A stretch of 64,000 nucleotides of DNA from JAVVTR01 sp036653535 (lineage in GTDB: Bacteria > Bacteroidota > Bacteroidia > Bacteroidales > P3). The stretch is taken from contig JAVVTR010000007.1 in NCBI GenBank assembly GCA_036653535.1, positions 17,319-81,318 of the forward strand. The letters are read 5' to 3'. The notes below the pieces were generated by a model. The model was not told the origin of the DNA, made no database searches, and saw nothing but the letters and a program-made list of their open reading frames with translations. The translations under genes were made by a program, and so were the position numbers. Shown one piece after another: positions 28,579 through 38,800 of this stretch (positions are counted from its first letter, which is position 1; each line of letters starts with the position of its first letter).

Positions 28579-30093
28579 ATGGAAACAAAAAAGAGTACTG
28601 GGTTTAAGCTAAGTGTTCTTACACTTGCTATCATGAATGTGACCGCTGTGGTAAGTCTACGGGGTCTCTCTTCGGAAGCCGTTTACGGCCTTTCTTCCGC
28701 TTTTTACTATCTCTTTGCTGCCTTAGTCTTTTTAATCCCCACTGCTTTAGTTGCCGCCGAATTAGCCGCTATGTTTTCTAACAGACAAGGTGGTGTTTTT
28801 CGCTGGGTTGGAGAAGCATTAGGCCCCAAAACCGGCTTTTTAGCTATTTGGTTACAATGGATAGAAAGCACTATTTGGTTTCCTACCGTATTAACCTTTG
28901 GTGCCGTTTCTATTGCATTTATAGGCATGAACGAAGTTCATGACATGGGCTTAGCTTCCAATAAATTCTTCACCTTGATCGTGGTCCTAATTATTTATTG
29001 GAGCGCCACTCTTATTTCACTAAAGGGCTTAGGATGGGTTGGTAAAATTGCCAAAATAGGAGGTATGGTTGGAACCATTATTCCAGCAGCTCTACTAATT
29101 ATTCTTGGAGCTATTTATATGTTTAGCGGTGGAACCAACCAAATGGATATGAGTCAAGGATTCTTTCCCGACCTTACCAAATTAGATAATTTGGTTTTAG
29201 CCTCCAGTATCTTTCTGTTTTATGCAGGAATGGAAATGATGGGTATTCACGTAATGGACGTAAAAAATCCTGCAAAAAATTATCCGAAAGCCATTTTTAT
29301 AGGTTCTCTTATTACCATTCTTATTTTTATATTGGGCACTTTCTCTTTGGGTTTTATTATTCCAGCTAAAGACATTAATTTAACCCAAAGTTTGCTTATT
29401 GGTTTCGATAATTACTTCCATTATTTACGTATTAGTTGGGCTTCTCCTATCATTGCTATAGCCTTAATGTTTGGTGTATTAGCAGGGGTTCTTACTTGGG
29501 TAGCGGGCCCGTCCAAGGGTATTTTCACGGTAGGACAAGCCGGATACCTTCCTCCATTTTTTCAAAAGACCAACAAAATAGGCGTTCAGAAAAACATTTT
29601 ATTGATCCAAGGTGCCATAGTAACCCTATTATCCTTGCTCTTTGTAGTAATGCCCTCCGTACAATCTTTCTATCAAATTCTTTCCCAAATGACGGTACTA
29701 CTATATCTGATTATGTACATGCTTATGTTTATTGCCGCTATTGTACTACGTTATAAAATGAAAAATGTAGCTCGTCCTTTCCGTATTGGTAAAGGAAATC
29801 TACTTATATGGATAGTTGGAGGCTTAGGCTTTTTGGGCTCTTTATTAGCTTTTGTACTCAGTTTTATTCCTCCAGGACAAATCGCCACCGGAAGCAATAC
29901 CGTATGGTATTCCGTATTGATTATTGGATGTATAGTAGTGGTAGGAATTCCTTTCCTTATTTATGCTTTACGTAAACCCTCTTGGAAAGATCCTCAAGCT
30001 TCTAAAAATTTTCAAGCTTTTGGCACTATGCCCGAAATAGGAAGCAATAGCACTAAGACCATTCCCCCAGCCAAAACTAATCTAAAAAAATAA
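28579..30093 (+). CDS. Glutamate:GABA antiporter-like amino acid transporter (APC superfamily)
   Basis: An inner-membrane exchanger of 504 residues with about 12 membrane spans. The N-terminal SVLTLAIMNVTAVVSLRGL and FYYLFAALVFLIPTALVAAELA, and MFSNRQGGVFRWVGEALGP with its NRQGG loop, are typical of GadC-type antiporters. The segment LTWVAGPSKGIFTVGQAGYLPP is another family hallmark. Glutaminase A follows six bases downstream. In established systems (E. coli YbaS with GadC), glutamine enters, is deaminated with proton-consuming ammonia release, and glutamate leaves. The same job is inferred here. Exact substrate cannot be read from sequence, and no glutamate decarboxylase gene is present in the window. 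Confidence 0.82.
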   Translation: METKKSTGFKLSVLTLAIMNVTAVVSLRGLSSEAVYGLSSAFYYLFAALVFLIPTALVAAELAAMFSNRQGGVFRWVGEALGPKTGFLAIWLQWIESTIWFPTVLTFGAVSIAFIGMNEVHDMGLASNKFFTLIVVLIIYWSATLISLKGLGWVGKIAKIGGMVGTIIPAALLIILGAIYMFSGGTNQMDMSQGFFPDLTKLDNLVLASSIFLFYAGMEMMGIHVMDVKNPAKNYPKAIFIGSLITILIFILGTFSLGFIIPAKDINLTQSLLIGFDNYFHYLRISWASPIIAIALMFGVLAGVLTWVAGPSKGIFTVGQAGYLPPFFQKTNKIGVQKNILLIQGAIVTLLSLLFVVMPSVQSFYQILSQMTVLLYLIMYMLMFIAAIVLRYKMKNVARPFRIGKGNLLIWIVGGLGFLGSLLAFVLSFIPPGQIATGSNTVWYSVLIIGCIVVVGIPFLIYALRKPSWKDPQASKNFQAFGTMPEIGSNSTKTIPPAKTNLKK

Positions 30094-30099
30094 AAGAAG

Positions 30100-31068
30100 A
30101 TGGAAAATAAAATTTCAGCTTCTATCCTTAAGGAGATTATAGGGGAAGCCTACGAAAAAATTAAAGCCGAACCAGGCGATGGAAACAACGCCAACTATAT
30201 TCCGTATTTAGCCCATATCCCATCGAATTTATTTGGAATTTCGGTTTGCTTACCCAATGGAGAAATAGTGGAAATGGGAGATAGTTCCTATATTTTTGGA
30301 ATAGAATCCATATCCAAAGTACCCACTGCTATTCTAAGCATGGAGCAATGGGGAGCCAACGAAATTCTACACAAAATTGGAGCCGATGCCACCGGACTAC
30401 CTTTTAATTCTATTATGGCTATTTTATTGGAAAACGATCACCCCTCTACTCCCTTAGTAAACTCTGGGGCTATTTCGGCTTGCAGTCTTATTAAACCTAT
30501 AGGAGATGCCACTAAAAAATGGGAAACTATTACCTCTTTTTTAGAAGCCTTGTGTGCAAGTAAATTAGTTTTAATAGAGGAATTATATCAGTCGGAATCC
30601 GCCACCAATTTTAATAATAAATCTATTGCTTGGCTTTTAAAAAATTATGGGCGCATTTATGATGATCCCGACTTAGCCCTCGATCTTTACACCCGCCAAT
30701 GCTCTATGGGCGTTAGCACTCGGCAATTATCTATTGCAGCAGCCACTATTGCCCATGACGGAATAAATCCTATTACAAAAAACAAAGTTTTTGCCTGCGA
30801 TTTAGCCCCAAAAATAGTATCTTTAATTGCCACCGTTGGCTTTTACGAACATACTGGTGATTGGCTTTATACTTCAGGGATTCCTGCAAAATCGGGCGTC
30901 GGCGGAGGTATTATGGGCGTTGTTCCAGGTTTAATGGGAATAGCCGCTTTTTCTCCTCCCTTAGACAAAGCCGGAAATTCCGTTAAAGCACAAAAGGCCA
31001 TTAAATATATAGCCAATAAATTAAAAATAAATATTTTTGGAAGTACCCATTGGCAAATAGCCGAGTAA
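30100..31068 (+). CDS. glsA: Glutaminase A
   Basis: Hydrolyses glutamine to glutamate and ammonia in the cytosol. It is 322 residues, usual length. The serine-dependent beta-lactamase-like motif is SISK, with nucleophile Ser70 and Lys73 (FGIESISKV). Also present are GLPFNSI, TPLVNSGAI, QCSMGVSTRQLSIAAATIAH and GIPAKSGVGGGIMGVVPG, all family signatures. It lies six bases after the antiporter gene, so they form a two-gene operon, and the MITE-like hairpin at 31085-31182 follows 16 bases after its stop codon. Confidence 0.95.
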   Translation: MENKISASILKEIIGEAYEKIKAEPGDGNNANYIPYLAHIPSNLFGISVCLPNGEIVEMGDSSYIFGIESISKVPTAILSMEQWGANEILHKIGADATGLPFNSIMAILLENDHPSTPLVNSGAISACSLIKPIGDATKKWETITSFLEALCASKLVLIEELYQSESATNFNNKSIAWLLKNYGRIYDDPDLALDLYTRQCSMGVSTRQLSIAAATIAHDGINPITKNKVFACDLAPKIVSLIATVGFYEHTGDWLYTSGIPAKSGVGGGIMGVVPGLMGIAAFSPPLDKAGNSVKAQKAIKYIANKLKINIFGSTHWQIAE

Positions 31069-31084
31069 GCAAAACAAAAATTAG

Positions 31085-31182
31085 GAGGGTGTGTCCAAAC
31101 ATCCAAAATATGAAAACCACCTCTACGACAGAGATCTGTAGCAGGGGTGGTTTTGTTAAAAAGAGGGTTTTGACACACCCTC
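31085..31182. mobile_element. 98-bp MITE-like element or solo insertion-sequence ends
   Basis: GAGGGTGTGTC (31085-31095) and its exact complement GACACACCCTC (31172-31182) form 11-bp terminal inverted repeats. Similarity extends inward on both sides (CAAAC against GTTTTG). Inside is a second, 21-position hairpin (31113-31154) with two mismatches and two wobbles. Ends of this type (GAGGGTGTGTCAAAA) resemble those of IS1182/IS5-like insertion sequences (established knowledge, from memory). No coding capacity and no clear target duplication were seen. The inner hairpin may now serve as a terminator for glsA. Confidence 0.6.
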
Positions 31183-31214
31183 ATCCTGTAGGAATGAGTA
31201 TCTCTGCTTAGCGA

Positions 31215-31682
31215 ATGATTGCTGTAGTATCGCTCGTTGTTATTTGGTGGGTCAGCGAAGCTATTAATTTATGTATTACTGCATTATTACCAATTGTATT
31301 GTTGCCTATCCTTGGAATTACCTCCGCTTCCACCCTTACCCTGTCGTATGCCAACGAGGCAATGTTTCTCTTTATGGGTGGCTTTATGTTGGATTTTAAT
31401 GGTCTATCTTCTTTACCCTGTACGAAAAATGTGTTTCCCTCTTGGTGCCGATTTGATTCAAGAGCAGATCCACGCCCTTGGAAAAGGACCATTCACGAAA
31501 AACGAAGGATGATTCTCTTTGGATGTGTTACCGGTAGCCCCCCTCCCAACGCCATTGTTTTTGGCTACGACTATCTTTCCATAAAAGATATGGTACATTC
31601 CGGATTTTGAATAAATATCCTTTGCATTGTTTTGCTGGTACTATCTACCTTATTTTATCTTCCATATTGTGGAATAGATTAA
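31215..31682 (+). pseudogene. Degraded DASS-family (SLC13-like) anion symporter
   Basis: Three separated pieces of a divalent-anion:sodium symporter are recognisable. Piece 1 (31215-31395) reads WWVSEAINLCITALLPIVLL, then YANEAMFLFMGGFML. Piece 2, in another frame (31428-31510), reads CFPLGADLIQEQIHALGKG. Piece 3 returns to the first frame with GSPPPNAIVFGYDYLSIKDM, then VHSGF, a TGA where Trp is expected, and INILCIVLLVLSTLFYLPY to a TAA at 31680-31682. Intact members have about 480 residues, so most of the central membrane core is deleted. It lies directly behind the MITE-like element. Confidence 0.75.
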
Positions 31683-31730
31683 AAACAAGAATTTTTAGAA
31701 AGCCAAACTTTGAAAAAAGAAACGATTGGT

Positions 31731-32108
31731 TTAAAAAAGTTTAACGATGGCGTGGCCTAAGTAAGCGGCCAGCAAACCCAAGGCAAAACTTACGACAGCA
31801 TAAAGAGCAAAATGGAAAAAATGTTCACCCTGAAAAAGAGTATAATTTTCGTGTACAAAAGTAGAAAAAGTAGTGAACCCACCACAAAATCCTACCGTAA
31901 GAAAAAGCCGCAATTCTGGATTTAGTAGGTTCCCCTTTTCAAAAAGGCCATATAAAAAACCTACAATGAAACAACCCAATACATTAACCAATAAGGTTCC
32001 TATAGGGAAAAGAGAGGTCGTTTCTTTTTGCACCCAAAAAGAAAGCAAATAGCGCATTATTCCTCCCAAGCCACTGCCTATACCAATCCATAGAATATTT
32101 CTAAACAT
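31731..32108 (-). CDS. crcB: Fluoride efflux channel CrcB/Fluc
   Basis: An inner-membrane dimeric channel that exports fluoride. It is 125 residues with four hydrophobic segments. GSGLGGIMRYLLS, GTLLVNVLGCFIVGFLYG and GFCGGFTTFSTFVHEN are the family signatures, including the phenylalanine box and the central sodium-site region. I see no fluoride riboswitch in the 258-bp upstream spacer. A TATCTTTG element (32185-32178, minus strand) may be its -7 box. Confidence 0.93.
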   Translation of the reverse strand: MFRNILWIGIGSGLGGIMRYLLSFWVQKETTSLFPIGTLLVNVLGCFIVGFLYGLFEKGNLLNPELRLFLTVGFCGGFTTFSTFVHENYTLFQGEHFFHFALYAVVSFALGLLAAYLGHAIVKLF

Positions 32109-32366
32109 TTTTAGTTTTTTAGAGAAGCGTGTTTACCCTTTCTTGTATAGTAAACCGTAGCCGAATAATTTAGGCAGCAAAGATAAGATAATTCTTACGT
32201 AAGGATAATACATGAACGAGATTTTTGCTATTTTTGCGAAAGATCTTAGAAAATCGCAGATCAAAATCCACTACTTTTAGCATAGCTTAACAAAAGAGAG
32301 GAATAAAATCAACGACCCCAGCAACAGAGCAACGAAAGAATAAGCAAGTAAGCAAAAAAAACAAAA

Positions 32367-32810
32367 ATGGCCACCTTAAAATTAGACAAAGACGACTACG
32401 CCATAGATCCTAACGAAATAAGAGTCTTAGCATTGCAATGTCCCTTGATGTCGCCTCATACCTTAGCCCATTTCTTAAATAAAAAATTGCATTGGTCGTT
32501 TAGACGGCTGAACGATTATAAAAACTTCTCCCTCTTCGGCTTTGCGGATATGGTTCACCATATAGACTTTTTTTTAATAGCCAACAAAAGCGAAAGCATT
32601 TGGCTACCAAAACTTTTCAGTACCGACTACTTCCTTTTATCCACTGGTACGGCCGCCTATTTATACAATATGCAAGAGTTACAAGAAAAAATCGAAAATA
32701 TGGAAAACATATTTAGCATAAGTGAAATACCCACCCATAAATTCATAGATTTTATTTATTTTTACGAAGATATGGCCGATAACGGTTTACTTTTCGATGC
32801 AGAAAACTAA
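32367..32810 (+). CDS. IPExxxVDY-like family protein of unknown function
   Basis: A 147-residue soluble protein. The pattern LAHFLNKKLHWSFRRLND, then FSLFGFADMVHHIDFFLIANKS, then WLPKLFSTDYFLL and EISKIENME-type C-terminal region resembles the small Bacteroidota family named after its IPExxxVDYFL motif; here the motif reads LPKLFSTDYFLL. Function of the family is unknown. It lies 55 bases before the alpha-2-macroglobulin gene on the same strand and may be co-transcribed with it. A -7-like TATTTTTG (32229-32236) lies upstream. Confidence 0.55.
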   Translation: MATLKLDKDDYAIDPNEIRVLALQCPLMSPHTLAHFLNKKLHWSFRRLNDYKNFSLFGFADMVHHIDFFLIANKSESIWLPKLFSTDYFLLSTGTAAYLYNMQELQEKIENMENIFSISEIPTHKFIDFIYFYEDMADNGLLFDAEN

Positions 32811-32865
32811 TCCTTGTTGTAAAGGATAGCAAGCAAAGGACCCTTAATTTTTAATAATTTTATGT

Positions 32866-35800
32866 ATGATTATATCTAAAGAAATTCAAATGGGTATTAT
32901 ATTTCCCATTCTTTGCTTAATGCCTATTGGAAATAGTTTTGGATTAAACACCGAAAGAAACACCGAAAGAAACACCAAACAGAAGGGGGAGCAGAGGGTT
33001 GAAACAACGACCAAATTCGACACCAAAAATTCCTATCCAAAAGAAAAGATAAGCCATAGTCAACAAAAAAGCATAGACCAAACCACTTTTATTATAGAAC
33101 AAGCAAAATTAATTCGCGAAAAAGAAGACGATGCTACCGAAAAAATTATAAATTTAATTTGCCATTCTATCCCAAAAGTTTCCCAACCGGGACGTTCTAT
33201 TTTACATAGTTTTTTAGCATTATCCCTATACGAATATTATCTCTATGAGAATAATAACAGCGCCGAAGCAGAAAGCGAAACACCTTTGAACCTTTGGGAA
33301 ACAGGCAAACTAAATGGGGATTATTCCAATCTATCCCACTGGAAAAAAACAGATTTTCTAACACAAATTCGCTATCATCTTTTAGAATCTCTTTTATATC
33401 CAAAAGATCTAAACCTTTCCATTAGTGATCTCCCCTCTTTAATTTTTCCTAAAAACCAAGAAGAAAATTCCTCGCTTCCCTTACAAAAAGGCCTCCTACC
33501 CAACATGGATCTTTGGGAACTATTAGCCTACCAGAATTGGGACCTTTGGCAAAAAATACAAAGAGCACAAGAAGATGCAGCAAACACAGCCAATGTGGAT
33601 GCTCAACAAGAAATAGATTCTTTATATACCGCCATGAAAAGGCACCTTGTAGAAAAAAGTATCTCTAATCCTTCTTTCTCAAGCCAAAGCGACACTTCCT
33701 CCTATCCTACCAAAAACTCTCCTCTATTAGAGGTAGAAATACGCTATGCCATATATAAATACGAAACAGATCTTTGGTCGGAAAAACAATATTTAGACTA
33801 TTTACAAAGCCTAAGCCAAATTTTTGCAAAGGACAAAAACGCCGGAGATACTTACTACCTCTATGCTCTTGCGCAGCAAAATACAAATCCATTGGAGGCA
33901 GAAAAAAAAGCAGCCTATGCTATAAATCATTATCCGGGCAGCTGGGGTTGCGTTCAAGCTACAATACTACAAGAAAACCTGCTCACCCCTACCCTTAATC
34001 TTCATTTAGAGGAAGTATATCCAAGAGAAAATCCTTTATTAGCAACTGTTTCCGTAAAAAATGTCGCAGAATTAAAATACGAAATTTATTTACTTTCCAC
34101 TCTAGAGAGAGACCTCTTTTATAGCCAAACAGAAACGTATATAGAAGATTGGAAATCTAAAAATTCACACGCACTTATCAAAGGCAACATTCCCTTATCT
34201 TTAAAAGAGGACGACTTAAAAACCCATAGCGGATCCATTGGCTTCCCCTCTTTAGCCACAGGCACCTATTTAATTTTGGCATATACCGATTCGCTTAGAT
34301 ACCAAGGCAACGCCAAAATTTGCTCAGAAAAATTCACCAAAGCAGAATTAAGAAATAGAAGCGAATGTTTTCAGATTTTTCAGGTTTCCAATATTGGATT
34401 TGCTTGTTCTTACGCACAAAAAGGAGATTCTATTATAGAGGGTTATACCGTAAATCGTAACACTGGAAAAGTTTTACCCCATACGAAAATACAAATCTAT
34501 AGCAAAGAATACAATTATCCTAAACGTCAGTTTTCCTATTTATTACAAGGGGAAACAGTTTCCGACCAACAAGGCTTTTTTACAATCGAAGGAAAAAAAT
34601 TACAAGAAAAAAATTCTTACGGACACTCTTTCTTACTCTCTTTCCATACACCCAACGATAGTGTCCATGCCTTTTACAACCGCCATAGCATCTATCTCTC
34701 TAATCCCAATTTTCAGGAAAAAGAAGAGAACTCCGATACCGCCCTTATGAACGCAAAAATTGTAGATATAAAATTCATTAGCGACCGTCCAGTCTACAGT
34801 CCCGGCGAAAAAATGGAAATAAGAGGAATAGTTTTAAGTACACAAAACGGACTTTCCTTAAGCAAAGGCACCAAATTACACCTCCAATTACGAGACGCAC
34901 GAAGAAAAACGCAAAAAGAAATAGTAGTAGAAACCGACAGTAGCGGTGCTTTTTCCTGCTGCTTTCCCCTTTCTGCACAAGCTTCCCCCGGTCGATGGAC
35001 CTTGGAAGTAGACAAAACGCCCTTTGTCTTTTCGTTTTCAGTAGAAGCCTTTAAAAGACCCTCCTTTTTTGTAACTTTAGAAAGAAGTTTTTTAGATTCC
35101 AAAAACCAAAGCAATACAACAGGAGCCGATACCCAAAAAATAATTTATATAAAAGGACAAGCGCAAGGCTACGATGGGCAAGCCATTCAAAATGCTAAAA
35201 TTACTTATAGGGTGAACCTTTTACGAGTATTGCCATGGAGATTTTCTACTCAAGGAGAAAACATACGAGCTATCTCTATTGGAAACACACTCTCCACGAG
35301 TGATGGAAGTTTTACCTTTTCTTTTCCAACAGAAATTCTCTCTAACTCTAACGAAAATAATTATTTTTACTTTTATGCCATAGAATGTGAAGTAAGCGAC
35401 CTAAATGGGGAAACACAAAGTGCCGAATATAAAATAAGAGCCCAAAGTACTCCCCTCCGAATTTTTGCCTCCTTGCCCGAAATCATAGTAGAAAAATCGA
35501 AAAAAGATCCCTCTACTTTTCCTATTCAAGCTTGGAATGCCGAAGAAAAGTTAGTTCCCTTCCAGGGAAAATTTGAACTATTTTCTTTAAAAGACACTCT
35601 CGAAAATTCCGCTTACTCCAATAATAATGCTCAAGAAGAAGAGGTGCATTTTTTAAGTTATGAAGTTTTTCATTCCATGTTTCCTCTACAGCCCTACTAT
35701 AGCCCCAAGGAAAGAGATTCTGCCTTGGTAAAGACCTTGGTTTTTTCGCAAAATATTTCTAATGCTTTGGGGAAACTACCCCAAAATTTAAGCTCCGGTT

Positions 35801-38800
35801 ATTACGAATATCGCATCAAAGCCACCGATAGCTTAGGCAACAGCGCACAAACTACCGGACGTTTTCATTTTTACCAAGCCCAAAAAGAACACTATAGCAA
35901 TATAGATACCACCTCCCATAAGGCTTCCAAAAACCAAGCCTATGGTATATGGATGGCCAATCTTAAATCGAATGTAAGTGCAGAAAACAAACAACTACGT
36001 TTTTTAACCGGCAGCTTTCTAAGTGTGGACGAAAAAGATCTTAGTGTTTTATGGTTTGGGCAAATAGAAGATGGATCTAAAAGAAAAATAAGCGTTTTTA
36101 AGACCCTTTCCCAAGAACAACTGATTTGGGAAATTGCTTGCGACAGCCTGGATCTAAGCTCTAATTGGTCGGCCAAATTTTTCTGTATAAAAAACAATCA
36201 ACTTTTTCAAAAAAGTTTTATTATAAAAACACCTATTCCCGACCAAAATTTAAAGATAGACCTTCTGCAAATTCCCAAAATTATAACTACAAAAAGCGAG
36301 CAAACTTGGCAATTTAAGGTTTCTTCCAATGCCAAGAAACTTAGCCCCACTTTCCTAAGTGTAGGCCTTTACGATGCCTCCATAGAGGAATTTTCCGAAG
36401 GGGAAAATTTAATTTGGCCCGTAAACGGAGTAGAATACGACCCATATGGCAAAGCCAAGGATAGATCCTCTGCCTTATTACCTCTCAAAGAAACGGCCCA
36501 TAACTCGTGGGACAATCTGATAAACAACATAGGAGGAGATAACTCCTTTGGGGGACCCGTTTCTTTTTCTTATAGAAGAAGTCCTTTTTTAAACTACAAA
36601 GAAAGACCTTTCTTCGTAAGTTGGGAAGAGGTTTTAACGCCACAAAGATTTCAGATCTTTTATAGTCCTTCTCCCAATAGAGCCATGGCCGAAAGCAGTC
36701 AAGAAAGAACAGGTGTAGCCATGCAAGCCTTCTCTTTACAAAAAGAAAAATCTTGGAAAGCTCCCAATCCGGAAAGTATATCTTCTATCCTAAGAACGAA
36801 TTTTGACCCTACTTCCTTTTTCTATTCCTTTGCCCTAACCGATAGTACCGGCTTAGGCGAGATACGCTTTAAAGCACCCGACCAATTTGGGCGATGGAAA
36901 TTTCGTATTTTCGCCTACCAAGACAAGCTATGGGCCGGCTACCAAGAAACTTCTGTAATAGTAAATAAACCTCTAATGCTTTATCCTCAATTGCCCCGTT
37001 TCGTAAGGAACGGAGACAGCATAAATTTACTTTGCAAAATACAAAGTAGCATTGATTTAATTCGTAATTCTATAAAGGAAAACGCTAAAACAGAAGGAAA
37101 AATTCGTTTGGAAGTATCTTCTTTAAACCAAGGAAAGAGCTTTCCTATTCCCTTAGACCAAGCCGTTCAAAGTCTATCTTACGAACTCAGCGATACCCTC
37201 TCTTTTTCTAAGGTTACAGAAAATTGGACCTTGGTAGTTCCCTCCGATGCCAAGAGTCTTGCCGTCTATTTTTATGTAGAATATCCTTATGGAGATACCC
37301 TCCTAAGCGATGCTATAGTGGATACCATCCCGGTTTATTCTAACCGTATAGCCATCAAGCAATTTGTAAATTTATTTTTGCGACCGGGCGAAGAAAAAAA
37401 ACTACCAGCCTTAAAGATTCCAGATTTAAAACCTTCTTTGGAGCCAAACAAACAAGATAGTATTATTATAGAATTTTTTGCCTCTCCCCAACATATCCTA
37501 CCACAACTACTTCAAAGCCTACCAATAGATTCGTGTATTACCTCTTACGAAGCCCTGCTTAAAATGATGCAAGCCTACCTAAGCGACGGTAGCACTTCTT
37601 GGACTCCCTATTGGGAAAAACTCCGCTCCTTTATTACTTGGGACTATGGTTTTTCGTGGACCCTAAACGCCCAAGCGGACCCTTGGATGAGCCTTTATAT
37701 TCTGAAAGTTTTGGGAGAAAACATAGAAGAGAAAGAAATGCAAAATCGCAAGATATATCTTAGTTGTTTACAAACTTTATCGTACCTCGATAAGGAAATG
37801 CTTCAAGAATACCGCCGCTTCCAAGAGCAGGCAAACAACAAGGAAAACGTTTTAACGCAGCAGCAAATCCTTTATCTATATGTTTCTTCCTTATTTGTTG
37901 CCAAAGAGGTACCCGAAGATATTTTAAAAATGCGAGAATATTATCGCTCGCTTTGTTCCTCCTATGCCACCAAAACCGGCTTAAATCAACAAGCCTACAT
38001 CGCCTCGTATTTTATGCGAATAGGCCAATACGAAAAGGCTTCCCCTATACTAAAAAACTTAAAACGTTTGGAATTATTTAGTTTGGAAACCGGTTTGTAT
38101 TGGAAAAAAGAAAGTATGGGCTATACCTTAACCCAAAGGATGCAAACCGCCTCCAACCTGGCTCGTATGTATTTATTCTTAGGAAAAAGCAAACAAAGCG
38201 CAGAGGCTCTTTGGCAAGCCAATGAAATTTTCAATTGGATGCTATCCAAGGAAAGAACGGTAGATTTTATTGGTGGTGGCCTTAGCAGTGGAGATATGAT
38301 TATAGCTATGGCATCCGTGCTACGAGAGGCCGAAAAAATGAATTTTCGCCCTTGGGCTTATATGCCCAAAAACACAGCAGAGAGTAAGGATAGCGCCAAA
38401 CAAGGAAAAAAATCTTTGTCGAAAAAAGTACAAGGGAAAGAGAGCTTAGGCTTGCTTCCCTCTATGCATATACAAATAGGAAAAACACAGATAAAACCCG
38501 ACAGCCTTTATTTTAAAAAGATTTTCACCGGGAAAGAGCTACAAAATATGATAGGAGAAGGAAAAATAAAATGGGATAGTCCAAAAGTACAGAGTAGTGA
38601 TTTTCAAATAAGTCCAGTGGGATACGGAAGCCTTTGCGGAATAGCAACGCAAGAAATAGAGCAAATACAAAAACAAGAAAATATAGGAGGCGGGCTAAAT
38701 ATTTCAAGATACTATGTAAAAGAGGGCGTAAATGGCGCAAAAACAGAGTTTGTGCTCGGAGATAAAGTGAAAGTTATTTTAGAAATTGAGGCCGACAGAG

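Noticed and set aside
31085..31182. Simple glsA terminator only
   Set aside because: The exact 11-bp outer repeats enclosing a second hairpin are more than a terminator needs, although the inner hairpin may act as one.
32109..32366. Fluoride riboswitch before crcB
   Set aside because: I could not find the conserved crcB-motif pairing in the spacer.
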